From Rickettsiales bacterium (GTDB taxonomy: Bacteria; Pseudomonadota; Alphaproteobacteria; Methylaequorales; Methylaequoraceae): a stretch of DNA of 23,932 bases. Under the pieces are notes generated by a model. The model was not told where the DNA came from. It searched no databases and worked only from the letters and a program-made list of their open reading frames with translations. Location: the NCBI GenBank assembly GCA_002715305.1, contig PAYV01000020.1, positions 1 through 23,932 of the forward strand, given 5' to 3'. Below are positions 15,287-23,929 of the stretch, one piece after another (the first letter of the stretch is position 1; each line of letters opens with the position of its first letter). Both the position numbers and the translations under genes were made by a program.

Positions 15287-16735
15287 TTAGTAAGGTAATT
15301 TTGTACTGCCCATCAAAAATTTATCCACAGAGTGAGCAGCCTGCCTTCCTTCTCTAATTGCCCATACAACTAAAGACTGACCTCTTCTCATGTCACCAGA
15401 GACAAACACTTTTTTTAAATTAGTTTTATAATCATCATCTTTAGCCTTAACGTTACCTCTCTCATCAAGTGACAAACCAGAGGATGTGATTAATTTATCT
15501 TTAACTGGATGTAAGAATCCCATAGCAAGAAGAATTAGATCAGCCTTAATAGATATTTCAGAGTCTTTACCAGACAACTCTTTCATTTCATTTTTACCAG
15601 ATTTATTTTTTCTCCATTCAAGTTTTTTCAAAACAAGACCTTGAACATTATTTTTGTTTCCATGGAAAGATTTTGTTGCTACACTCCAGTTTCTTTGTAC
15701 ACCTTCTTCATGAGAAGATGATGTTCTTAATTTTAGAGGCCAATTTGGCCATGTTAAAAGTTTATTCTCCATTTCTGGAGGTTTTTCTAAAATCTCTAAT
15801 TGTGTGACAGAACTAGCTCCTTGACGATTTGAGGTTCCAATACAGTCTGATCCAGTGTCACCTCCGCCAATTACAACAACATGCTTATTCTTCGCACTTA
15901 TTGAATCCTCAGGTTTTATTGAATCACCTTCACATAATCGGTTTTGTCTTGTAAGAAAATCCATGGCAAAGTGAATTCCATGAAGTTCTCTTCCTGGAAT
16001 ATTTAAATCTCTTGGTTCTTCTGATCCACACGCTAATACAATAGCATCGAAATCCTTACTTAATTGATTTAAATCTATATCTGTCCCGATTCTTACATTA
16101 CATTTAAAAACCACACCTTCTTTTTCCATTTGTTCAACTCTTTTATCAATGTAATGCTTTTCCATTTTGAAGTTTGGTATTCCATATCTAAGAAGTCCGC
16201 CTACTCTGTCATTCTTTTCGAATAAAACTACATCATGACCAGATCTAGCTAATTGTTGAGCGCAAGCTAATCCTGCAGGTCCGGATCCAACAATAGCAAT
16301 TTTCTTTTGTGTTTTTGAGGGATTTATTATTGGTTTTATCCAACCCTCATCATAACCTTTATCAATAATTGATCTCTCAATATTTTTAATTGTAACTGGA
16401 TTATCTTCTATATTTAAAGTACACGCTGCTTCACAAGGAGCTGGACAAATTCTGCCAGTAAATTCTGGGAAATTATTTGTAGAATGAAGAACATCTAAAG
16501 CAATTTTCCAGTCCTTATCATAAACTAAACTATTCCATTCAGGGATGATATTATTTACAGGACATGAATTATGGCAATAAGGGATTCCACAATCCATACA
16601 TCTCGAAGACTGTTCGTTTAAAACTTTTGCAGGAGTGGGAAGAATAAACTCATTGAAATTTTTTATTCTTTTTATGGGATTAATAGATTTGTTTTCTACT
16701 CTATCATACTCCAAAAAACCAGTTACTTTTGCCAT
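15287..16735 (-). CDS. gltD: Glutamate synthase small (beta) subunit
   Basis: The NADPH-oxidising subunit of glutamate synthase, 482 residues as expected. Two iron-sulfur cysteine sets are visible: Cys46, Cys49, Cys54 and Cys58 (CMDCGIPYCHNSCP), and Cys97, Cys101 and Cys105 (CPAPCEAAC). The FAD motif GSGPAG lies at 150-155, and the NADPH motif VIGGGDTGSDC follows further on. A late VFVSGDMRRGQSLVVWAI segment is the second FAD contact. It passes electrons from NADPH to the GltB subunit for conversion of glutamine plus 2-oxoglutarate to two glutamates in the cytoplasm. Its start overlaps the end of gltB by 13 bases, so the pair is translationally coupled. Confidence 0.97.
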   Translation of the reverse strand: MAKVTGFLEYDRVENKSINPIKRIKNFNEFILPTPAKVLNEQSSRCMDCGIPYCHNSCPVNNIIPEWNSLVYDKDWKIALDVLHSTNNFPEFTGRICPAPCEAACTLNIEDNPVTIKNIERSIIDKGYDEGWIKPIINPSKTQKKIAIVGSGPAGLACAQQLARSGHDVVLFEKNDRVGGLLRYGIPNFKMEKHYIDKRVEQMEKEGVVFKCNVRIGTDIDLNQLSKDFDAIVLACGSEEPRDLNIPGRELHGIHFAMDFLTRQNRLCEGDSIKPEDSISAKNKHVVVIGGGDTGSDCIGTSNRQGASSVTQLEILEKPPEMENKLLTWPNWPLKLRTSSSHEEGVQRNWSVATKSFHGNKNNVQGLVLKKLEWRKNKSGKNEMKELSGKDSEISIKADLILLAMGFLHPVKDKLITSSGLSLDERGNVKAKDDDYKTNLKKVFVSGDMRRGQSLVVWAIREGRQAAHSVDKFLMGSTKLPY

Positions 16736-19700
16736 TGTTTTATCCCACTAATATTATTATCCAAATTATCAGATTTTAAAAGAGCATTTTTAAAGTCTAT
16801 TGGTAAAATTTTGTAGAACCTTTTTAAGTTATTTTCAAAATCATCCAAAATTGATTTAGCTTTTATAGAATTAGTATAATTTACATGTCTTTTTAGCATT
16901 TCTTTTATTCTTATCTCATCATTAGTTAAAAGAGAATATTTATCAAAAATTTGTTCTGATCTCTGATCATCAGATCTATTGATTTTTAAAATCTCCACCA
17001 TTGAAAGATTGCATTTTGATTCAAAATTACTAGATTCATCGAAAACATACGCTATTCCTCCACTCATTCCTGCAGCAAAATTAACACCAGTATTACCTAA
17101 AACCATTACAATTCCTCCAGTCATATATTCACAGCAATGGTCTCCAGTACCTTCAACAACAGCAATGGCCCCAGAATTTCTTACTGCAAACCTTTCACCA
17201 GCCAAACCTGAAATATAACATTCTCCAGCAATAGCACCATATAAGACAGTATTACCAACAATTATGTTTTTATCTGATCTATAATCTTTTCTGTTATGAG
17301 GAGAAATTATTACTCTACCACCACTTAATCCCTTACCAACATAGTCATTTCCCTCACCAATCAAATTTAATGTAACGCCTTTTGCTAAGAAGGTTCCAAA
17401 ACTTTGTCCAGCAGTACCCTTTAAGTTAATTACAATTGAATCCTCATTTAGACCTTCAAAACCATATTTCTTAGCGATTTCTCCAGATAACATAGCTCCA
17501 AAACTTCTATTAATATTTCTAATATTTTTGTTGATCTGAATGCTAGCTTTTTTTCCTAATATTACATCTTTGGCCTCCTTAATAATCTTATTATCCAAGG
17601 CCTTGTCTACATCATGAACCTGCTTTGATGAATTATAAATTTCTTTTGGAGATTCTGTTTCTGGTTTCCACAAAATTTTTGAGAAATCAATATCTTTAGC
17701 TTTCCAATGTTCAATAGCATCTCTTTTATTTATAAGATCTGACCTGCCTATTAAGTCTTCAAATTTGGAAACACCTAAATTTGCCATAATCTCTCTAACT
17801 TCTTCAGCAACCAGAAAAAAGTAATTAATTACATTTTCAGGGGTACCTTTAAATTTTTTTCTCAACTCTTCGTTTTGAGTTGCGACTCCAACTGGGCATG
17901 TATTTAGATGACACTTTCTCATCATAATGCAACCAACAGAAACTAGAGGAGCAGTTGAAAATCCAAACTCGTCTGCACCAAGCATTGCTCCTATTACAAC
18001 ATCTCTTCCTGTCTTGAGTCCTCCATCAACTTGTAAAGAGATTCTATTTCTTAATTTATTAAGAACTAAGGTTTGATGAGTTTCAGCTAAACCAAGCTCC
18101 CAAGGAGATCCGGCATTTTTAATAGAGGTTAATGGAGATGCTCCTGTACCTCCATCATAACCAGAAATTGTAATATGGTCTGCCTTGCATTTAGTTACCC
18201 CAGCTGCTACAACTCCAACTCCGAACTCAGATACAAGTTTTACACTAATTCTTGCTGAACTATTCACATTCTTTAAGTCAAATATTAATTGAGCTAAGTC
18301 CTCTATAGAATAAATATCATGATGTGGAGGGGGTGAGATCAGCCCAACTCCAGGGGTTGAATGACGTACAGCTGCAATTTTATCATCAACTTTATGACCT
18401 GGAAGTTGACCTCCCTCACCGGGTTTTGCACCTTGGCAAATTTTTATTTGAATATCATTAGCATTTACGAGGTATTCGGTTGTTACACCGAAACGACCTG
18501 ATGCTACTTGTTTAATAGCACTTCTCATTGAATCACCATTATCCAAAGTTTGAAATCTTTCTGGTTCTTCTCCACCTTCACCAGTGTTAGATTTACCACC
18601 TATCCTATTCATGGCTAAAGCCAGGGTTGTATGGGCTTCTTTTGAAATTGAACCAAAAGACATCGCACCGGTTGAAAATCTTTTTACAATCTCCTCAGCT
18701 TTTTCAACTTTATCTAGATCAATTTTTTTATTTGTTTTGTTAAATTTAAAAAGACTTCTAATAGCAAATATTCTTTTATTATGATCATTAATCTCTGATG
18801 AAAAATTTTTAAAAGATTCTTTGGAATTTATTCTCACAGCTTTTTGAAGATTCGTAATAGTACTAGGAGACCAGGCATGATTTTCACCTTTAATTCTAAA
18901 AGCATACTCTCCCCCATCTTCGAGTGAGATATTATCAGAAGTTTTTAGTTGATTTTTATTAAATCTATCAAGTGTTTCCTTTTGAATTTGTTCGAGGTCC
19001 ATTCCCCCAATAATAGATGCTGTTCCGCAAAAGTATCTATCTATAACTTTTTCAGAAATCCCAATGGCATCAAAAATTTGAGCTCCACAATATGATTTTA
19101 AAGTTGAAATACCCATCTTAGACATTATTTTCAATAAAGCTTTTCCAGAAGCTTTGATAAAATTTTGCTGAGCTAATTGGTGGTTTGATTCATCAACCAT
19201 AGATTGGATTGTATCAAATACTAAATACGGGTTGATCGCTTCGACTCCATAACCAGCTAAAACTGCAAAATGATGAAGTTCTCTTGCTTCTCCAGTTTCA
19301 ACGATTAAACTTGTTTTCATTCTTAAACCTTCAGCAATTAAAAAATGATGCACAGCTGATGCTGCAAGCAGACACGGAATAGGAGCATTAACACTTGAAA
19401 TTTTTTTATCAGATAAAATTAAAATATTTTTTCCATCGAGTATTTGAGATTTTGCTTCAAAACAAATTTTATCTAATCCGTTTTTAAGTTCAAAACCATT
19501 TGATGAATTTTTGAATAAAATATCTATAGTCGCTGAATTTAGCTTCTTGTTTGTTGCTTTTCCAATATTTTTAATTGCTTCAATTTCTTGATTAGAGATT
19601 ATTGGTTGATCTAGTTCAAGTCTGAGACACTTATTTAATTCAGGTGAAGAGAAAATATTGGGTTTTTCACCCAAAGATATTTTTAAAGACATTACAAGTT

Positions 19701-21291
19701 CTTCTCTAATTGGATCTATAGGTGGGTTTGTAACTTGGGCAAAACATTGTTTAAAGTAAGAATATAAAAGTTTTGGTTTTTCACACAATAATGAAATAGG
19801 AGTATCTGTACCCATTGACCCTGTAGGCTCAACACCTGACTGAATTATTGGACTAATAAAGAATAAAATGTCTTCCTTTGTATAACCAAATGCAAGCTGG
19901 TATTTTCTCAAATCGTATTTGAAATCTTTTTTTGATTCTTGAGATATATTAATGTCATTTAGAAAAACTTGGTTTTTTTTGAGTAAGGATTCAAAGTTAA
20001 ACTTTGAAGAAAATTTCTCTTTTAATTCATCATTATTGATTATTCTTTTTTCATTAAGATCAATAAGAAAAATTTTCCCTGGCTCAAGTCTCCATCTTTT
20101 TTTTATTTTTACATCTGGTATGTCTAAAACTCCCATTTCAGAAGAGACTAATACTAAACCATCATCTGTTACATGATATCGTGATGGTCTTAGACCATTT
20201 CTATCTAATATGCCACCTATTTTTCTACCATCGGTGAAACACATTGCAGCTGGGCCATCCCAAGGTTCAACATAATTTGAAAAATAATTGTAATAAGAAT
20301 TTAAATTTTTAGAGTGATGTTTGTTTTTTTCCCATGCTTCAGGTATTAAAAGCATCATGGCTTGTTCCACATCATATCCACCTATTATTAAATATTCTAG
20401 AGCATTATCAAAAGCAGCAGAATCTGAAACATCTTCAAAAATTAATGGGTTTATATTTTTGAAGTCATCAGTAAAATAATTAGAATTAGAAATTCTAGCT
20501 CTCGCATTCATCCAATTAACATTTCCTCTCAAGGTATTTATTTCTCCGTTATGACAAAGAAATCTAAAAGGTTGGGCCAATTCCCAACTTGGAAAAGTAT
20601 TTGTTGAAAACCTTTGATGAACAATTGCAAGCGAAGAAATAAATAAATCATCATTTAGGTCAAGAAAGAATTCATTTAAACTGTCAGACATAATCATTCC
20701 TTTGTAAGTTATTACTCTTGGAGAAAGAGAAACAACATAAAAGTCAAAGGATTTAAGTTCTATTTCCATATTTCTTCTAGCTAAAAAGAGCTGAGATTCA
20801 AACTCATTAATAGTTCTTGATTGCTTTTTTTGCTTAACAAAAATTTGAAAAATTGAAGGCTCATTTCCAATAATTGAATATCCCAAAACTTTGTCATTAG
20901 TTGGAACAGGTCTTATAAAGAGAATTTCAAGGTTAAATTTTGTAAAGTATTTTCTAATAATTTCGATACAATGATCTTTTTCATCTTCATTTCTTGGTAA
21001 AAAAAACATCCCAACTGCATAATCGTCTGGGCGTGGAAGTATTACATCAAAAGTCGATAATTCTTTTTGAAAAAATTGATGAGGAATTTGAGTCAAAATT
21101 CCTACTCCATCACCTGCTTTTGGGTCTGCACTGACAGCGCCTCTATGAGTTATGTTACATAGGATTTTTAGTGCGTAATCTACAATTTGTTTTGAAGGAA
21201 TATCATAGATATTGGCAACAAGACCAATACCACATGAATCTCTCTCCTTAGAAGGATTATATAGACCTTTTTTTTCTTTTTTTTTAAACAT
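16723..21291 (-). CDS. gltB: Glutamate synthase large (alpha) subunit
   Basis: A full-length 1522-residue GltB. The glutaminase domain begins at Cys20 (RDSCGIG), which becomes the N-terminal nucleophile after removal of a 19-residue propeptide. The central and FMN-binding synthase domains follow, with GEGGEEPERF and GAKPGEGGQLPG loops. The 3Fe-4S cysteines are in CIMMRKCHLNTCPVG (near 1119-1131), spaced C-x5-C-x4-C. The C-terminal beta-helix shows repeated G-x-G-like turns (GTAGQSFG, GEGNDYVGKG). Ammonia released from glutamine tunnels to the synthase site. Base composition is somewhat less A+T-rich than in the neighbours, as expected for a conserved enzyme. A possible AGGAG ribosome site sits unusually close to the ATG. 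Confidence 0.97.
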   Translation of the reverse strand: MFKKKEKKGLYNPSKERDSCGIGLVANIYDIPSKQIVDYALKILCNITHRGAVSADPKAGDGVGILTQIPHQFFQKELSTFDVILPRPDDYAVGMFFLPRNEDEKDHCIEIIRKYFTKFNLEILFIRPVPTNDKVLGYSIIGNEPSIFQIFVKQKKQSRTINEFESQLFLARRNMEIELKSFDFYVVSLSPRVITYKGMIMSDSLNEFFLDLNDDLFISSLAIVHQRFSTNTFPSWELAQPFRFLCHNGEINTLRGNVNWMNARARISNSNYFTDDFKNINPLIFEDVSDSAAFDNALEYLIIGGYDVEQAMMLLIPEAWEKNKHHSKNLNSYYNYFSNYVEPWDGPAAMCFTDGRKIGGILDRNGLRPSRYHVTDDGLVLVSSEMGVLDIPDVKIKKRWRLEPGKIFLIDLNEKRIINNDELKEKFSSKFNFESLLKKNQVFLNDINISQESKKDFKYDLRKYQLAFGYTKEDILFFISPIIQSGVEPTGSMGTDTPISLLCEKPKLLYSYFKQCFAQVTNPPIDPIREELVMSLKISLGEKPNIFSSPELNKCLRLELDQPIISNQEIEAIKNIGKATNKKLNSATIDILFKNSSNGFELKNGLDKICFEAKSQILDGKNILILSDKKISSVNAPIPCLLAASAVHHFLIAEGLRMKTSLIVETGEARELHHFAVLAGYGVEAINPYLVFDTIQSMVDESNHQLAQQNFIKASGKALLKIMSKMGISTLKSYCGAQIFDAIGISEKVIDRYFCGTASIIGGMDLEQIQKETLDRFNKNQLKTSDNISLEDGGEYAFRIKGENHAWSPSTITNLQKAVRINSKESFKNFSSEINDHNKRIFAIRSLFKFNKTNKKIDLDKVEKAEEIVKRFSTGAMSFGSISKEAHTTLALAMNRIGGKSNTGEGGEEPERFQTLDNGDSMRSAIKQVASGRFGVTTEYLVNANDIQIKICQGAKPGEGGQLPGHKVDDKIAAVRHSTPGVGLISPPPHHDIYSIEDLAQLIFDLKNVNSSARISVKLVSEFGVGVVAAGVTKCKADHITISGYDGGTGASPLTSIKNAGSPWELGLAETHQTLVLNKLRNRISLQVDGGLKTGRDVVIGAMLGADEFGFSTAPLVSVGCIMMRKCHLNTCPVGVATQNEELRKKFKGTPENVINYFFLVAEEVREIMANLGVSKFEDLIGRSDLINKRDAIEHWKAKDIDFSKILWKPETESPKEIYNSSKQVHDVDKALDNKIIKEAKDVILGKKASIQINKNIRNINRSFGAMLSGEIAKKYGFEGLNEDSIVINLKGTAGQSFGTFLAKGVTLNLIGEGNDYVGKGLSGGRVIISPHNRKDYRSDKNIIVGNTVLYGAIAGECYISGLAGERFAVRNSGAIAVVEGTGDHCCEYMTGGIVMVLGNTGVNFAAGMSGGIAYVFDESSNFESKCNLSMVEILKINRSDDQRSEQIFDKYSLLTNDEIRIKEMLKRHVNYTNSIKAKSILDDFENNLKRFYKILPIDFKNALLKSDNLDNNISGIKQWQK

Positions 21292-21309
21292 TCTCCTAGC
21301 TATTATCTA

Positions 21310-21327
21310 AGCTGAATTAGCTGAATT
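21310..21327. repeat. Tandem 9-base repeat upstream of gltB
   Basis: AGCTGAATT occurs twice back to back (21310-21318 and 21319-21327), about 20-35 bases before the gltB start. On the minus strand it would fill the spacer between a TTGATA (21327-21332) and a TAGATA or GATAAT element (21302-21309). It may be a regulator site or a chance duplication. Confidence 0.5.
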
Positions 21328-21352
21328 ATCAATACTATTAATAAAATTTTCT

Positions 21353-22045
21353 TTAAAGATTAATTGTTTTTTCATAAATGATTTTACCCATTGTTTCTGA
21401 ATCAGATTTTTCCTCTCTAGTATATTTAACTAATCCTAAACCTTTTGCAAAATAAGTTGTTGTGAAAATTTCAATATTAATATTACCCAAAGTTGGGTCT
21501 GGATAATAACTTGTTTTTCCGTATCCTGAAATTTTTATACAGTTTTTTATTTTTTTCCCTCGAATTGAAATAGTTTCTTTTGTACTAACAATCTTGTTTT
21601 TTAATTTGAATGGCAAATTTGTATTATAAAATCTATCGTACCCTAATTTCATTTGAATAGTTGTCTTATCGTCAACTTCCCACTCTACTTCTTCTTCAAT
21701 AGGATATTTTAAAATTATTTGATTTTTATCGCGATCAAGTTTGTCTAATGGGAGGGTTACAAATTCTGAAAACAAATAATCAACATTTTTCCTTATTATC
21801 CCACTTTCGTCTTTAGTGTATAAAGCAACATGCCCATCGTTTCTTAAAACAGCATTAATTTCATTTTGTTTTTTGAGGACAAAATAATTCTGTTTGAGTT
21901 TTTTTCTTTTATTTTCTTTGTCAGTGAAATAAATATCGTATGAAACTTTCTTTCCTTCTTTCATGGGAAAGTAGTTTTTTTCATTTATACATGAGAAAAC
22001 TGTAAAGCTCATACAAACCATCAGAAATGCGCGAATTAATTTCAT
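21353..22045 (-). CDS. Predicted lipoprotein of unknown function
   Basis: A 230-residue exported lipoprotein. The signal peptide has a basic start (MKLIR), a hydrophobic core and a lipobox-like VFSC with Cys19 as the lipidation site. The mature part is beta-strand rich, starting NYFPMKEGKKVSYDI and ending with a YFAKGLGLVKYTRE segment. That start and end pattern recurs in secreted proteins of unknown role that resemble DUF3108-type barrels. No catalytic motif is apparent. The residue after the lipidated Cys is Ile, not Asp, so nothing marks it for inner-membrane retention. It begins 13 bases after the gmhA-like gene and is probably in the same transcript. Confidence 0.7.
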   Translation of the reverse strand: MKLIRAFLMVCMSFTVFSCINEKNYFPMKEGKKVSYDIYFTDKENKRKKLKQNYFVLKKQNEINAVLRNDGHVALYTKDESGIIRKNVDYLFSEFVTLPLDKLDRDKNQIILKYPIEEEVEWEVDDKTTIQMKLGYDRFYNTNLPFKLKNKIVSTKETISIRGKKIKNCIKISGYGKTSYYPDPTLGNINIEIFTTTYFAKGLGLVKYTREEKSDSETMGKIIYEKTINL

Positions 22046-22058
22046 ATAAGTTAAATGG

Positions 22059-22667
22059 TTATTCTTCTTCCTTAATTAAAGATGCAATCTTCAATTTATA
22101 TTCAATTGCATTGCAAAGCATTTGACCAATCATTATGTGCATTTCTTGTATTCTAGAGGTATTTTTTGATGGAATTGAAATAATTTCATCAGAAAATTTA
22201 GAAATTAAACTTAAATTTCTCCCTGTAAAAGTTATGCATTTAAGTCTCTTTTTTTTTGCAATTTGCAAACCCTTTATAATATTTTTACTTTTCCCAGATG
22301 TAGTAATTGCAAGTGCAACATCTCCTGGGTTTCCAAGAGCATCAATTTGTCTAGAAAAAATATTTTCAAAACCAAAATCATTACCTATTGCTGTCAGGGC
22401 TGATGTATCAGTTGACAATGAAATTGCTGGTATAGGTTTTCTATTTTCTGAAAATCTCACTGTTAATTCAGTAGATAAATGTTGAGCATCTGAGGCGCTT
22501 CCACCATTTCCAAAAAAAAGAATTTTTTTTTTCTTTTTTAAAGAATTATAACAAATATCTACAACGTTGATAAATGGTTTTAATAGATGAGACTTACATT
22601 TTTCAGTAACTCTAAGATGCTCTTCTATTTGATTTTTAAAAAAATCATTTAAAACTCTATTACTCAT
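22059..22667 (-). CDS. gmhA: Phosphoheptose isomerase-like SIS protein
   Basis: A 202-residue SIS-domain protein with strong GmhA resemblance: FFGNGGSASDAQH (51-63), STELTVRF, ALTAIGNDFGFENIF, ITTSGKSKNI and RIQEMHI. GmhA turns sedoheptulose 7-phosphate into glycero-manno-heptose 7-phosphate, the first step to LPS core heptose. Of the residues known in E. coli GmhA, His61, Glu65 and Gln172 match His63, Glu67 and Gln174. The catalytic His180 position is Gln182 (CAA) in this copy. This may impair isomerase activity or mark a related SIS protein such as DiaA. A GGTGAG ribosome site lies directly after the CCA end of the upstream tRNA gene. Confidence 0.85.
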   Translation of the reverse strand: MSNRVLNDFFKNQIEEHLRVTEKCKSHLLKPFINVVDICYNSLKKKKKILFFGNGGSASDAQHLSTELTVRFSENRKPIPAISLSTDTSALTAIGNDFGFENIFSRQIDALGNPGDVALAITTSGKSKNIIKGLQIAKKKRLKCITFTGRNLSLISKFSDEIISIPSKNTSRIQEMHIMIGQMLCNAIEYKLKIASLIKEEE

Positions 22668-22677
22668 ATTCTCACCA

Positions 22678-22753
22678 TGGCGATCTCATCTGGAATCGAA
22701 CCAGAAATTAATCCTTAGGAGGGATTTGTTATATCCAGTTTAACTATGAGACC
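22678..22753 (-). tRNA. tRNA-Arg (anticodon CCU)
   Basis: The minus strand folds as a complete 76-base tRNA with an encoded CCA. The acceptor stem is GGTCTCA with TGAGATC (one G-U pair). The D arm is GTTA-AACTGGATA-TAAC, and the anticodon stem AATCC/GGATT encloses loop CTCCTAA with anticodon CCT. The T arm is TCTGG-TTCGATT-CCAGA, with discriminator G. The D arm resembles that of E. coli tRNA-Arg(CCU), which decodes AGG. The gene sits six bases after the pagL2 stop and ten bases before the gmhA-like start on the same strand, so it is probably cut out of a protein-coding transcript. Confidence 0.96.
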
Positions 22754-22759
22754 CAAATT

Positions 22760-23266
22760 TTAATTTATAGGCATTTGATATTTTAAAATTAAAGTTTCTG
22801 ATCCGGGGTTTCTATATCCGCTATCTGCGTTTGATATATGGAAAATACCAAATCCTAATCTTGCGTTATTTCTAAACCTATAAAAAAGATCAATTCCAAT
22901 GTAAAACTCAAGAGGGTTTCCGGCTTTTATTTCATGACCACTATTATAATATCCACAAGCAACTGCTGGCGTTAAAACTACATTTTTTTTTTTTCCATAA
23001 TATCCATCAATTGCAAAACCACCATAGGCATAATATGTGTTTTCATTAGTGTATAAGAAACCAGCAAAAGGCTTAATAAGGTTAAACATTTTTTTACCGC
23101 TGTGTACTTCAAGGTTCATCATTTGTGATTGATCATTATGAGGAGGTGTACCATCCTCCATATAATTAAAAATTCCAACACCAACTGATAGCCTGTTATT
23201 ATTATCTTTGGATTGAACATGATTAAAAGAGATTAAGAAAACTAAAAAAGTAAAAAATTTTAACAT
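22760..23266 (-). CDS. pagL: PagL-type lipid A 3-O-deacylase (copy 2)
   Basis: A 168-residue outer-membrane enzyme removing the 3-O-linked acyl chain of lipid A. The signal peptide covers residues 1-19 (cleavage near VQSK), and the mature protein is a small beta barrel ending in LKYQMPIN. The catalytic motif HISNA gives His143, Ser145 and Asn146, with Glu157 in NPGSE. The 14-residue His-to-Glu distance equals that of Pseudomonas PagL (His126, Ser128, Glu140). An upstream paralogue lies 75 bases away, with a candidate promoter between the two, so this copy may head its own transcript with tRNA-Arg, the gmhA-like gene and the lipoprotein gene. Lipid A remodelling next to a heptose-pathway gene is coherent. 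Confidence 0.88.
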   Translation of the reverse strand: MLKFFTFLVFLISFNHVQSKDNNNRLSVGVGIFNYMEDGTPPHNDQSQMMNLEVHSGKKMFNLIKPFAGFLYTNENTYYAYGGFAIDGYYGKKKNVVLTPAVACGYYNSGHEIKAGNPLEFYIGIDLFYRFRNNARLGFGIFHISNADSGYRNPGSETLILKYQMPIN

Positions 23267-23291
23267 GATTATTTTATCTCCAAGTTTTTAA

Positions 23292-23320
23292 AGTATAACA
23301 AAGTTGAAATTTCATAACAA
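23292..23320 (-). promoter_or_regulatory. Candidate sigma70 promoter for pagL2-tRNA-gmhA
   Basis: On the minus strand TTGTTA (23315-23320) and TATACT (23292-23297) are spaced exactly 17 bases apart, ahead of a GGAG ribosome site and the pagL2 ATG at 23266. The hexamers match consensus at about four and five positions. Confidence 0.5.
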
Positions 23321-23341
23321 GCAAGTAAAGATAAACCTTTT

Positions 23342-23929
23342 TTAAAATGGGATTTGATACTTTAACATCAAAATTTCAACACCAGGATTTCTTGTTCCAT
23401 GAGTGGGATGACCGCCTAGTGCAGCATTTGAAACGTGGTAAAGACCTGCTCCAACTCTAACACCATTCCTAAATCTATACATAAGATCAAGCCCACTTTT
23501 AAATTCAATAGGATGCCCTAGCTGTATATCATTTTGATCTCCAGCAAGATAACCAATAGCTAGGCTTGGGTGAAGAATAAACTCTTTTTTTTTTCCAACA
23601 AAAATATCCATTCCCAGTCCAAAGTACGAATAAAAAGATTCTTGATGAGTTCCAATAAAACCAAATTGAGGTTGGATTAATCCAAATAATTTGTATTTAG
23701 GCTTCGGAAAGAATTCTAAATTATATGCGATTGAATCTCTAGAATTAGCAGATTGAAACACCCCCCCAGGAACGCCGTATCTTTCCTCCAAATAACCATT
23801 TTTTAAAAAATTGTAATAACCAACTCCAACTGATATTCGAGATTTGTTACTTTTTGCTTTTAAATTAGAAGAAAAAAGAATAAAAAAAATAACTAGAAAA
23901 AAGCTTATATTTTTCATGATGAATTTCAT
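23342..23929 (-). CDS. pagL: PagL-type lipid A 3-O-deacylase (copy 1)
   Basis: A 195-residue paralogue of the next gene. The signal peptide is followed by a barrel starting RISVGVGYYN, where copy 2 has RLSVGVGIFN. The catalytic motif is HVSNA (His165, Ser167, Asn168), and the glutamate is Glu185 in NPGVE. A six-residue, glycine- and histidine-rich insertion (GGHPTHG) between them makes the His-to-Glu distance 20 instead of 14. The region around 50-65 is also longer than in copy 2. ATG at 23929 is three bases from the window edge; ATG at 23917 is an equally good start and gives a more typical signal peptide. Its own promoter lies outside the window. Confidence 0.88.
   Translation of the reverse strand: MKFIMKNISFFLVIFFILFSSNLKAKSNKSRISVGVGYYNFLKNGYLEERYGVPGGVFQSANSRDSIAYNLEFFPKPKYKLFGLIQPQFGFIGTHQESFYSYFGLGMDIFVGKKKEFILHPSLAIGYLAGDQNDIQLGHPIEFKSGLDLMYRFRNGVRVGAGLYHVSNAALGGHPTHGTRNPGVEILMLKYQIPF

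Noticed and set aside
16979..17218. Plus-strand frames within gltB, including this one and those near 18584 and 19952
   Set aside because: gltB is intact and conserved on the opposite strand; these are mirror frames.
22135..22485. 116-codon plus-strand frame opposite the gmhA-like gene
   Set aside because: The SIS-domain protein on the minus strand explains the region.
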